Shown here one piece after another: positions 1-12,600 of a stretch of DNA of 64,000 nucleotides. Source of the DNA: Nectonema munidae (Eukaryota; Nematomorpha; Nectonematoida; Nectonematidae). The first letter of the stretch is position 1; every line of letters begins with the position of its first letter. Where the stretch lies: NCBI GenBank assembly GCA_030549495.1, contig JAUIRK010001054.1, positions 1 through 64,000 of the forward strand, in the 5' to 3' direction. Under the pieces are notes generated by a model. The model made no database searches. It was not told where the DNA came from and saw nothing but the letters and a program-made list of their open reading frames with translations. A program made the translations under genes and the position numbers.

Positions 1-240
1 TTAAAACTTGGCCAAATAATTTGGAATTCTAATGCACACTATAATCTACACTGCCTTAAAGTTTTGTACAAAAGAGCTATAAGACTCGTCTTAGGAGCAA
101 AAAAGAACTCACATATACCAATAAACAATTTGTGAAACATAATTTGATTACATTGGATGGCATTTATATTCAAAAAATTGGTATATTCTTCTTTCAAATC
201 CAAACTCTTCTCATAATCTTTTCAAAAATCTCATTACTTC
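1..240 (+). mobile_element. 3' fragment of a LINE reverse transcriptase
   Basis: Frame 1 from base 1 reads an open peptide of about 44 residues containing YKRAIRLVLGAKKNSHIP. This matches the pattern after the palm of jockey/CR1/RTE-type reverse transcriptases, where a tryptophan segment is followed by 'LQ+RAIR' and a short 'H/P' segment. A stop follows at 133-135. The alignment then continues in frame 3 (ITLDGIYIQKIGIFFFQIQ), so the copy carries a frameshift and is dead. The catalytic part would lie left of the window. No poly-A tail or target duplication is visible. The family call rests on motif memory, not a search. Confidence 0.6.
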
Positions 241-665
241 CCAAAAAAGTTTCCTTTTTAGAAAATGCTTTGTTTTGTTCAGTTCTCTCTGGTTGTGATT
301 TTGGGAAAGGAGTATTATAACACTATTTGAAGGGCAAGTATTTGATTTCATTCTTTAAGAGCGCTTTTTGAAGATGTTGATTGCAGAAGGTAGAGTGCAG
401 ATTCTTCAAGTTTTTCAGTTGAGTCTGTAGAGAGTTTGGTGTTGCCTAGTCAGGATTCAAGATTGTGGAAGAAAGAGATCCAAAAAAATTTTCTACCATG
501 TTTGGGGCTGGGATATTATTAATAGAGTATTTACTTGTCAATTTGGTATGTGATGTGTGTGTGGTCGGATCGGTGGAGCATCTGATTTACCAGTTGAGAA
601 TGATATTCGATGTTTCATTGGAGGTGACGGTTAGGTCGATGTGTGATTGGTAAATATGATTGGAT
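241..665. other. unique flank between LINE fragment and satellite
   Basis: This is mixed-composition DNA with no convincing gene. A GT-rich stretch near 545-575 looks vaguely like the 'ggtgatgtgttgg' part of the satellite unit, but I cannot align it as a degenerate copy. The short open frames at 132-320 and 465-653 show no family motif. Confidence 0.5.
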
Positions 666-3600
666 AAAAGTATTAATCGTTTTAAACGAGGGTAGATTAT
701 GGGGCGGCTTTCTTCCATTAAATCGTTCTTCATTCTGATATTGGTGATGTGTTGGCTTTTTTGCACCTTCCCCCTTTTTTAAAAGTATTAATCGTTTTAA
801 ACGAGGGTAGATTATGGGGCGGCTTTCTTCCATTAAATCGTTCTTCATTCTGATATTGGTGATGTGTTGGCTTTTTTGCACCTTCCCCCTTTTTTAAAAG
901 TATTAATCGTTTTAAACGAGGGTAGATTATGGGGCGGCTTTCTTCCATTAAATCGTTCTTCATTCTGATATTGGTGATGTGTTGGCTTTTTTGCACCTTC
1001 CCCCTTTTTTAAAAGTATTAATCGTTTTAAACGAGGGTAGATTATGGGGCGGCTTTCTTCCATTATATCGTTCTTCATTCTGATATTGGTGATGTGTTGG
1101 CTTTTTTGCACCTTCCCCCTTTTTTAAAAGTATTAATCGTTTTAAACGAGGGTAGATTATGGGGCGGCTTTCTTCCATTATATCGTTCTTCATTCTGATA
1201 TTGGTGATGTGTTGGCTTTTTTGCACCTTCCCCCTTTTTTAAAAGTATTAATCGTTTTAAACGAGGGTAGATTATGGGGCGGCTTTCTTCCATTATATCG
1301 TTCTTCATTCTGATATTGGTGATGTGTTGGCTTTTTTGCACCTTCCCCCTTTTTTAAAAGTATTAATCGTTTTAAACGAGGGTAGATTATGGGGCGGCTT
1401 TCTTCCATTATATCGTTCTTCATTCTGATATTGGTGATGTGTTGGCTTTTTGCACCTTCCCCCTTTTTTTAAAAGTATTAATCGTTTTAAACGAGGGTAG
1501 ATTATGGGGCGGCTTTCTTCCATTATATCGTTCTTCATTCTGATATTGGTGATGTGTTGGCTTTTTTGCACCTTCCCCCTTTTTTTAAAAGTATTAATCG
1601 TTTTAAACGAGGGTAGATTATGGGGCGGCTTTCTTCCATTATATCGTTCTTCATTCTGATATTGGTGATGTGTTGGCTTTTTTGCACCTTCCCCCTTTTT
1701 TAAAAGTATTAATCGTTTTAAACGAGGGTAGATTATGGGGCGGCTTTCTTCCATTATATCGTTCTTCATTCTGATATTGGTGATGTGTTGGCTTTTTTGC
1801 ACCTTCCCCCTTTTTTTAAAAGTATTAATCGTTTTAAACGAGGGTAGATTATGGGGCGGCTTTCTTCCATTATATCGTTCTTCATTCTGATATTGGTGAT
1901 GTGTTGGCTTTCTTGCACCTTCCCCCTTTTTTTAAAAGTATTAATCGTTTTAAACGAGGGTAGATTATGGGGCGGCTTTCTTCCATTATATCGTTCTTCA
2001 TTCTGATATTGGTGATGTGTTGGCTTTCTTGCACCTTCCCCCTTTTTTAAAAGTATTAATCGTTTTAAACGAGGGTAGATTATGGGGCGGCTTTCTTCCA
2101 TTATATCGTTCTTCATTCTGATATTGGTGATGTGTTGGCTTTTTTGCACCTTCCACCTTTTTTTAAAAGTATTAATCGTTTTAAACGAGGGTAGATTATG
2201 GGGCGGCTTTCTTCCATTATATCGTTCTTCATTCTGATATTGGTGATGTGTTGGCTTTTTTGCACCTTCCCCCTTTTTTAAAAGTATTAATCGTTTTAAA
2301 CGAGGGTAGATTATGGGGCGGCTTTCTTCCATTATATCGTTCTTCATTCTGATATTGGTGATGTGTTGGCTTTTTTGCACCTTCCCCCTTTTTTAAAAGT
2401 ATTAATCGTTTTAAACGAGGGTAGATTATGGGGCGGCTTTCTTCCATTATATCGTTCTTCATTCTGATATTGGTGATGTGTTGGCTTTTTGCACCTTCCC
2501 CCTTTTTTAAAAGTATTAATCGTTTTAAACGAGGGTAGATTATGGGGCGGCTTTCTTCCATTATATCGTTCTTCATTCTGATATTGGTGATGTGTTGGCT
2601 TTTTGCACCTTCCCCCTTTTTTAAAAGTATTAATCGTTTTAAACGAGGGTAGATTATGGGGCGGCTTTCTTCCATTATATCGTTCTTCATTCTGATATTG
2701 GTGATGTGTTGGCTTTTTTGCACCTTCCCCCTTTTTTAAAAGTATTAATCGTTTTAAACGAGGGTAGATTATGGGGCGGCTTTCTTCCATTATATCGTTC
2801 TTCATTCTGATATTGGTGATGTGTTGGCTTTTTTGCACCTTTCCCCTTTTTTTAAAAGTATTAATCGTTTTAAACGAGGGTAGATTATGGGGCGGCTTTC
2901 TTCCATTATATCGTTCTTCATTCTGATATTGGTGATGTGTTGGCTTTTTTGCACCTTCCCCCTTTTTTAAAAGTATTAATCGTTTTAAACGAGGGTAGAT
3001 TATGGGGCGGCTTTCTTCCATTATATCGTTCTTCATTCTGATATTGGTGATGTGTTGGCTTTTTTGCACCTTCCCCCTTTTTTAAAAGTATTAATCGTTT
3101 TAAACGAGGGTAGATTATGGGGCGGCTTTCTTCCATTATATCGTTCTTCATTCTGATATTGGTGATGTGTTGGCTTTTTTGCACCTTCCCCCTTTTTTAA
3201 AAGTATTAATCGTTTTAAACGAGGGTAGATTATGGGGCGGCTTTCTTCCATTATATCGTTCTTCATTCTGATATTGGTGATGTGTTGGCTTTTTGCACCT
3301 TCCCCCTTTTTTAAAAGTATTAATCGTTTTAAACGAGGGTAGATTATGGGGCGGCTTTCTTCCATTATATCGTTCTTCATTCTGATATTGGTGATGTGTT
3401 GGCTTTTTGCACCTTCCCCCTTTTTTTAAAAGTATTAATCGTTTTAAACGAGGGTAGATTATGGGGCGGCTTTCTTCCATTATATCGTTCTTCATTCTGA
3501 TATTGGTGATGTGTTGGCTTTTTGCACCTTCCCCCTTTTTTTAAAAGTATTAATCGTTTTAAACGAGGGTAGATTATGGGGCGGCTTTCTTCCATTATAT

Positions 3601-6600
3601 CGTTCTTCATTCTGATATTGGTGATGTGTTGGCTTTTTTGCACCTTCCCCCTTTTTTAAAAGTATTAATCGTTTTAAACGAGGGTAGATTATGGGGCGGC
3701 TTTCTTCCATTATATCGTTCTTCATTCTGATATTGGTGATGTGTTGGCTTTTTTGCACCTTCCCCTTTTTTTAAAAGTATTAATCGTTTTAAACGAGGGT
3801 AGATTATGGGGCGGCTTTCTTCCATTATATCGTTCTTCATTCTGATATTGGTGATGTGTTGGCTTTTTTGCACCTTCCCCCTTTTTTTAAAAGTATTAAT
3901 CGTTTTAAACGAGGGTAGATTATGGGGCGGCTTTCTTCCATTATATCGTTCTTCATTCTGATATTGGTGATGTGTTGGCTTTTTTGCACCTTCCCCCTTT
4001 TTTAAAAGTATTAATCGTTTTAAACGAGGGTAGATTATGGGGCGGCTTTCTTCCATTATATCGTTCTTCATTCTGATATTGGTGATGTGTTGGCTTTTTT
4101 GCACCTTCTCCCTTTTTTTAAAAGTATTAATCGTTTTAAACGAGGGTAGATTATGGGGCGGCTTTCTTCCATTATATCGTTCTTCATTCTGATATTGGTG
4201 ATGTGTTGGCTTTTTTGCACCTTCCCCCTTTTTTAAAAGTATTAATCGTTTTAAACGAGGGTAGATTATGGGGCGGCTTTCTTCCATTATATCGTTCTTC
4301 ATTCTGATATTGGTGATGTGTTGGCTTTTTTGCACCTTCCCCCTTTTTTAAAAGTATTAATCGTTTTAAACGAGGGTAGATTATGGGGCGGCTTTCTTCC
4401 ATTATATCGTTCTTCATTCTGATATTGGTGATGTGTTGGCTTTTTTGCACCTTCCCCTTTTTTTAAAAGTATTAATCGTTTTAAACGAGGGTAGATTATG
4501 GGGCGGCTTTCTTCCATTATATCGTTCTTCATTCTGATATTGGTGATGTGTTGGCTTTTTTGCACCTTCCCCCTTTTTTAAAAGTATTAATCGTTTTAAA
4601 CGAGGGTAGATTATGGGGCGGCTTTCTTCCATTATATCGTTCTTCATTCTGATATTGGTGATGTGTTGGCTTTTTTGCACCTTCCCCCTTTTTTAAAAGT
4701 ATTAATCGTTTTAAACGAGGGTAGATTATGGGGCGGCTTTCTTCCATTATATCGTTCTTCATTCTGATATTGGTGATGTGTTGGCTTTTTTGCACCTTCC
4801 CCCTTTTTTAAAAGTATTAATCGTTTTAAACGAGGGTAGATTATGGGGCGGCTTTCTTCCATTATATCGTTCTTCATTCTGATATTGGTGATGTGTTGGC
4901 TTTTTTGCACCTTCCCCCTTTTTTTAAAAGTATTAATCGTTTTAAACGAGGGTAGATTATGGGGCGGCTTTCTTCCATTATATCGTTCTTCATTCTGATA
5001 TTGGTGATGTGTTGGCTTTTTTGCACCTTCCCCCTTTTTTTAAAAGTATTAATCGTTTTAAACGAGGGTAGATTATGGGGCGGCTTTCTTCCATTATATC
5101 GTTCTTCATTCTGATATTGGTGATGTGTTGGCTTTTTTGCACCTTCCCCCTTTTTTAAAAGTATTAATCGTTTTAAACGAGGGTAGATTATGGGGCGGCT
5201 TTCTTCCATTATATCGTTCTTCATTCTGATATTGGTGATGTGTTGGCTTTTTTGCACCTTCCCCCTTTTTTAAAAGTATTAATCGTTTTAAACGAGGGTA
5301 GATTATGGGGCGGCTTTCTTCCATTATATCGTTCTTCATTCTGATATTGGTGATGTGTTGGCTTTTTTGCACCTTCCCCCTTTTTTAAAAGTATTAATCG
5401 TTTTAAACGAGGGTAGATTATGGGGCGGCTTTCTTCCATTATATCGTTCTTCATTCTGATATTGGTGATGTGTTGGCTTTTTTGCACCTTCCCCCTTTTT
5501 TAAAAGTATTAATCGTTTTAAACGAGGGTAGATTATGGGGCGGCTTTCTTCCATTATATCGTTCTTCATTCTGATATTGGTGATGTGTTGGCTTTTTTGC
5601 ACCTTCCCCCTTTTTTTAAAAGTATTAATCGTTTTAAACGAGGGTAGATTATGGGGCGGCTTTCTTCCATTATATCGTTCTTCATTCTGATATTGGTGAT
5701 GTGTTGGCTTTTTTGCACCTTCCCTTTTTTTTAAAAGTATTAATCGTTTAAAACGAGGGTAGATTATGGGGCGGCTTTCTTCCATTATATCGTTCTTCAT
5801 TCTGATATTGGTGATGTGTTGGCTTTTTTGCACCTTCCCCCTTTTTTTAAAAGTATTAATCGTTTAAAACGAGGGTAGATTATGGGGCGGCTTTCTTCCA
5901 TTATATCGTTCTTCATTCTGATATTGGTGATGTGTTGGCTTTTTTGCACCTTCCCTTTTTTTAAAAAGTATTAATCGTTTAAAACGAGGGTAGATTATGG
6001 GGCGGCTTTCTTCCATTATATCGTTCTTCATTCTGATATTGGTGATGTGTTGGCTTTTTTGCACCTTCCCCCTTTTTTAAAAGTATTAATCGTTTTAAAC
6101 GAGGGTAGATTATGGGGCGGCTTTCTTCCATTATATCGTTCTTCATTCTGATATTGGTGATGTGTTGGCTTTTTTGCACCTTCCCCCTTTTTTTAAAAGT
6201 ATTAATCGTTTTAAACGAGGGTAGATTATGGGGCGGCTTTCTTCCATTATATCGTTCTTCATTCTGATATTGGTGATGTGTTGGCTTTTTTGCACCTTCC
6301 CCCCTTTTTTAAAAGTATTAATCGTTTTAAACGAGGGTAGATTATGGGGCGGCTTTCTTCCATTATATCATTCTTCATTCTGATATTGGTGATGTGTTGG
6401 CTTTTTTGCACCTTCCCCCTTTTTTTAAAAGTATTAATCGTTTTAAACGAGGGTAGATTATGGGGCGGCTTTCTTCCATTATATCGTTCTTCATTCTGAT
6501 ATTGGTGATGTGTTGGCTTTTTTGCACCTTCCCCCTTTTTTTAAAAGTATTAATCGTTTTAAACGAGGGTAGATTATGGGGCGGCTTTCTTCCATTATAT

Positions 6601-9600
6601 CGTTCTTCATTCTGATATTGGTGATGTGTTGGCTTTTTTGCACCTTCCCCCTTTTTTTAAAAGTATTAATCGTTTTAAACGAGGGTAGATTATGGGGCGG
6701 CTTTCTTCCATTATATCGTTCTTCATTCTGATATTGGTGATGTGTTGGCTTTTTTGCACCTTCCCCCTTTTTTTAAAAGTATTAATCGTTTTAAACGAGG
6801 GTAGATTATGGGGCGGCTTTCTTCCATTATATCGTTCTTCATTCTGATATTGGTGATGTGTTGGCTTTTTTGCACCTTCCCCCTTTTTTTAAAAGTATTA
6901 ATCGTTTTAAACGAGGGTAGATTATGGGGCGGCTTTCTTCCATTATATCGTTCTTCATTCTGATATTGGTGATGTGTTGGCTTTTTTGCACCTTCCCCCT
7001 TTTTTAAAAGTATTAATCGTTTTAAACGAGGGTAGATTATGGGGCGGCTTTCTTCCATTATATCGTTCTTCATTCTGATATTGGTGATGTGTTGGCTTTT
7101 TTGCACCTTCCCCCCTTTTTTAAAAGTATTAATCGTTTTAAACGAGGGTAGATTATGGGGCGGCTTTCTTCCATTATATCGTTCTTCATTCTGATATTGG
7201 TGATGTGTTGGCTTTTTTGCACCTTCCCCCTTTTTTAAAAGTATTAATCGTTTTAAACGAGGGTAGATTATGGGGCGGCTTTCTTCCATTATATCGTTCT
7301 TCATTCTGATATTGGTGATGTGTTGGCTTTTTTGCACCTTCCCCCTTTTTTAAAAGTATTAATCGTTTTAAACGAGGGTAGATTATGGGGCGGCTTTCTT
7401 CCATTATATCGTTCTTCATTCTGATATTGGTGATGTGTTGGCTTTTTTGCACCTTCCCCCTTTTTTAAAAGTATTAATCGTTTTAAACGAGGGTAGATTA
7501 TGGGGCGGCTTTCTTCCATTATATCGTTCTTCATTCTGATATTGGTGATGTGTTGGCTTTTTTGCACCTTCCCCCTTTTTTTAAAAGTATTAATCGTTTT
7601 AAACGAGGGTAGATTATGGGGCGGCTTTCTTCCATTATATCGTTCTTCATTCTGATATTGGTGATGTGTTGGCTTTTTTGCACCTTCCCCTTTTTTTAAA
7701 AGTATTAATCGTTTTAAACGAGGGTAGATTATGGGGCGGCTTTCTTCCATTATATCGTTCTTCATTCTGATATTGGTGATGTGTTGGCTTTTTTGCACCT
7801 TCCCCCTTTTTTAAAAGTATTAATCGTTTTAAACGAGGGTAGATTATGGGGCGGCTTTCTTCCATTATATCGTTCTTCATTCTGATTTTAGTGATGTGTT
7901 GGCTTTTTTGCACCTTCCCCCTTTTTTTAAAAGTATTAATCGTTTTAAACGAGGGTAGATTATGGGGCGGCTTTCTTCCATTATATCGTTCTTCATTCTG
8001 ATATTGGTGATGTGTTGGCTTTTTTGCACCTTCCCCCTTTTTTAAAAGTATTAATCGTTTTAAACGAGGGTAGATTATGGGGCGGCTTTCTTCCATTATA
8101 TCGTTCTTCATTCTGATATTGGTGATGTGTTGGCTTTTTTGCACCTTCCCCCTTTTTTAAAAGTATTAATCGTTTTAAACGAGGGTAGATTATGGGGCGG
8201 CTTTCTTCCATTATATCGTTCTTCATTCTGATATTGGTGATGTGTTGGCTTTTTTGCACCTTCCCCCTTTTTTTAAAAGTATTAATCGTTTTAAACGAGG
8301 GTAGATTATGGGGCGGCTTTCTTCCATTATATCGTTCTTCATTCTGATATTGGTGATGTGTTGGCTTTTTTGCACCTTCCCCCTTTTTTAAAAGTATTAA
8401 TCGTTTTAAACGAGGGTAGATTATGGGGCGGCTTTCTTCCATTATATCGTTCTTCATTCTGATATTGGTGATGTGTTGGCTTTTTTGCACCTTCCCTTTT
8501 TTTTAAAAGTATTAATCGTTTAAAACGAGGGTAGATTATGGGGCGGCTTTCTTCCATTATATCGTTCTTCATTCTGATATTGGTGATGTGTTGGCTTTTT
8601 TGCACCTTCCCCCTTTTTTAAAAGTATTAATCGTTTTAAACGAGGGTAGATTATGGGGCGGCTTTCTTCCATTATATCGTTCTTCATTCTGATATTGGTG
8701 ATGTGTTGGCTTTTTTGCACCTTCCCCCTTTTTTTAAAAGTATTAATCGTTTTAAACGAGGGTAGATTATGGGGCGGCTTTCTTCCATTATATCGTTCTT
8801 CATTCTGATATTGGTGATGTGTTGGCTTTTTTGCACCTTCCCCCTTTTTTTAAAAGTATTAATCGTTTTAAACGAGGGTAGATTATGGGGCGGCTTTCTT
8901 CCATTATATCGTTCTTCATTCTGATATTGGTGATGTGTTGGCTTTTTTGCACCTTCCCCTTTTTTTAAAAGTATTAATCGTTTTAAACGAGGGTAGATTA
9001 TGGGGCGGCTTTCTTCCATTATATCGTTCTTCATTCTGATATTGGTGATGTGTTGGCTTTTTTGCACCTTCCCCCTTTTTTTAAAAGTATTAATCGTTTT
9101 AAACGAGGGTAGATTATGGGGCGGCTTTCTTCCATTATATCGTTCTTCATTCTGATATTGGTGATGTGTTGGCTTTTTTGCACCTTCCCCCTTTTTTTAA
9201 AAGTATTAATCGTTTTAAACGAGGGTAGATTATGGGGCGGCTTTCTTCCATTATATCGTTCTTCATTCTGATATTGGTGATGTGTTGGCTTTTTTGCACC
9301 TTCCCCCTTTTTTTAAAAGTATTAATCGTTTTAAACGAGGGTAGATTATGGGGCGGCTTTCTTCCATTATATCGTTCTTCATTCTGATATTGGTGATGTG
9401 TTGGCTTTTTTGCACCTTCCCCCTTTTTTTAAAAGTATTAATCGTTTTAAACGAGGGTAGATTATGGGGCGGCTTTCTTCCATTATATCGTTCTTCATTC
9501 TGATATTGGTGATGTGTTGGCTTTTTTGCACCTTCCCCCTTTTTTAAAAGTATTAATCGTTTTAAACGAGGGTAGATTATGGGGCGGCTTTCTTCCATTA

Positions 9601-12600
9601 TATCGTTCTTCATTCTGATATTGGTGATGTGTTGGCTTTTTTGCACCTTCCCCCTTTTTTTAAAAGTATTAATCGTTTTAAACGAGGGTAGATTATGGGG
9701 CGGCTTTCTTCCATTATATCGTTCTTCATTCTGATATTGGTGATGTGTTGGCTTTTTTGCACCTTCCCCCTTTTTTAAAAGTATTAATCGTTTTAAACGA
9801 GGGTAGATTATGGGGCGGCTTTCTTCCATTATATCGTTCTTCATTCTGATATTGGTGATGTGTTGGCTTTTTTGCACCTTCCCCCTTTTTTAAAAGTATT
9901 AATCGTTTTAAACGAGGGTAGATTATGGGGCGGCTTTCTTCCATTATATCGTTCTTCATTCTGATATTGGTGATGTGTTGGCTTTTTTGCACCTTCCCCT
10001 TTTTTTAAAAGTATTAATCGTTTTAAACGAGGGTAGATTATGGGGCGGCTTTCTTCCATTATATCGTTCTTCATTCTGATATTGGTGATGTGTGGCTTTT
10101 TTGCACCTTCCCCCTTTTTTTAAAAGTATTAATCGTTTTAAACGAGGGTAGATTATGGGGCGGCTTTCTTCCATTATATCGTTCTTCATTCTGATATTGG
10201 TGATGTGTTGGCTTTTTTGCACCTTCCCCCTTTTTTTAAAAGTATTAATCGTTTTAAACGAGGGTAGATTATGGGGCGGCTTTCTTCCATTATATCGTTC
10301 TTCATTCTGATATTGGTGATGTGTTGGCTTTTTTGCACCTTCCCCTTTTTTTTAAAAGTATTAATCGTTTTAAACGAGGGTAGATTATGGGGCGGCTTTC
10401 TTCCATTATATCGTTCTTCATTCTGATATTGGTGATGTGTTGGCTTTTTTGCACCTTCCCTTTTTTTTAAAAGTATTAATCGTTTTAAACGAGGGTAGAT
10501 TATGGGGCGGCTTTCTTCCATTATATCGTTCTTCATTCTGATATTGGTGATGTGTTGGCTTTTTGCACCTTCCCCTTTTTTTTAAAAGTATTAATCGTTT
10601 TAAACGAGGGTAGATTATGGGGCGGCTTTCTTCCATTATATCGTTCTTCATTCTGATATTGGTGATGTGTTGGCTTTTTTGCACCTTCCCCCTTTTTTTA
10701 AAAGTATTAATCGTTTTAAACGAGGGTAGATTATGGGGCGGCTTTCTTCCATTATATCGTTCTTCATTCTGATATTGGTGATGTGTTGGCTTTTTTGCAC
10801 CTTCCCCCTTTTTTTAAAAGTATTAATCGTTTTAAACGAGGGTAGATTATGGGGCGGCTTTCTTCCATTATATCGTTCTTCATTCTGATATTGGTGATGT
10901 GTTGGCTTTTTTGCACCTTCCCCCTTTTTTTAAAAGTATTAATCGTTTTAAACGAGGGTAGATTATGGGGCGGCTTTCTTCCATTATATCGTTCTTCATT
11001 CTGATATTGGTGATGTGTTGGCTTTTTTGCACCTTCCCCCTTTTTTAAAAGTATTAATCGTTTTAAACGAGGGTAGATTATGGGGCGGCTTTCTTCCATT
11101 ATATCGTTCTTCATTCTGATATTGGTGATGTGTTGGCTTTTTTGCACCTTCCCCCCTTTTTTTAAAAGTATTAATCGTTTTAAACGAGGGTAGATTATGG
11201 GGCGGCTTTCTTCCATTATATCGTTCTTCATTCTGATATTGGTGATGTGTTGGCTTTTTTGCACCTTCCCCCTTTTTTAAAAGTATTAATCGTTTTAAAC
11301 GAGGGTAGATTATGGGGCGGCTTTCTTCCATTATATCGTTCTTCATTCTGATATTGGTGATGTGTTGGCTTTTTTGCACCTTCCCCCTTTTTTTAAAAGT
11401 ATTAATCGTTTTAAACGAGGGTAGATTATGGGGCGGCTTTCTTCCATTATATCGTTCTTCATTCTGATATTGGTGATGTGTTGGCTTTTTTGCACCTTCC
11501 CCCTTTTTTAAAAGTATTAATCGTTTTAAACGAGGGTAGATTATGGGGCGGCTTTCTTCCATTATATCGTTCTTCATTCTGATATTGGTGATGTGTTGGC
11601 TTTTTTGCACCTTCCCCCTTTTTTTAAAAGTATTAATCGTTTTAAACGAGGGTAGATTATGGGGCGGCTTTCTTCCATTATATCGTTCTTCATTCTGATA
11701 TTGGTGATGTGTTGGCTTTTTTGCACCTTCCCCCTTTTTTTAAAAGTATTAATCGTTTTAAACGAGGGTAGATTATGGGGCGGCTTTCTTCCATTATATC
11801 GTTCTTCATTCTGATATTGGTGATGTGTTGGCTTTTTTGCACCTTCCCCCTTTTTTTAAAAGTATTAATCGTTTTAAACGAGGGTAGATTATGGGGCGGC
11901 TTTCTTCCATTATATCGTTCTTCATTCTGATATTGGTGATGTGTTGGCTTTTTTGCACCTTCCCCCTTTTTTAAAAGTATTAATCGTTTTAAACGAGGGT
12001 AGATTATGGGGCGGCTTTCTTCCATTATATCGTTCTTCATTCTGATATTGGTGATGTGTTGGCTTTTTTGCACCTTCCCCCTTTTTTAAAAGTATTAATC
12101 GTTTTAAACGAGGGTAGATTATGGGGCGGCTTTCTTCCATTATATCGTTCTTCATTCTGATATTGGTGATGTGTTGGCTTTTTTGCACCTTCCCCTTTTT
12201 TTAAAAGTATTAATCGTTTTAAACGAGGGTAGATTATGGGGCGGCTTTCTTCCATTATATCGTTCTTCATTCTGATATTGGTGATGTGTTGGCTTTTTTG
12301 CACCTTCCCCCTTTTTTAAAAGTATTAATCGTTTTAAACGAGGGTAGATTATGGGGCGGCTTTCTTCCATTATATCGTTCTTCATTCTGATATTGGTGAT
12401 GTGTTGGCTTTTTTGCACCTTCCCCCTTTTTTAAAAGTATTAATCGTTTTAAACGAGGGTAGATTATGGGGCGGCTTTCTTCCATTATATCGTTCTTCAT
12501 TCTGATATTGGTGATGTGTTGGCTTTTTTGCACCTTCCCCCTTTTTTTAAAAGTATTAATCGTTTTAAACGAGGGTAGATTATGGGGCGGCTTTCTTCCA

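Noticed and set aside
541-665. Degenerate satellite units before the array
   Set aside because: GT-rich words look similar, but no alignment longer than about 15 bp holds and the dyad is absent.
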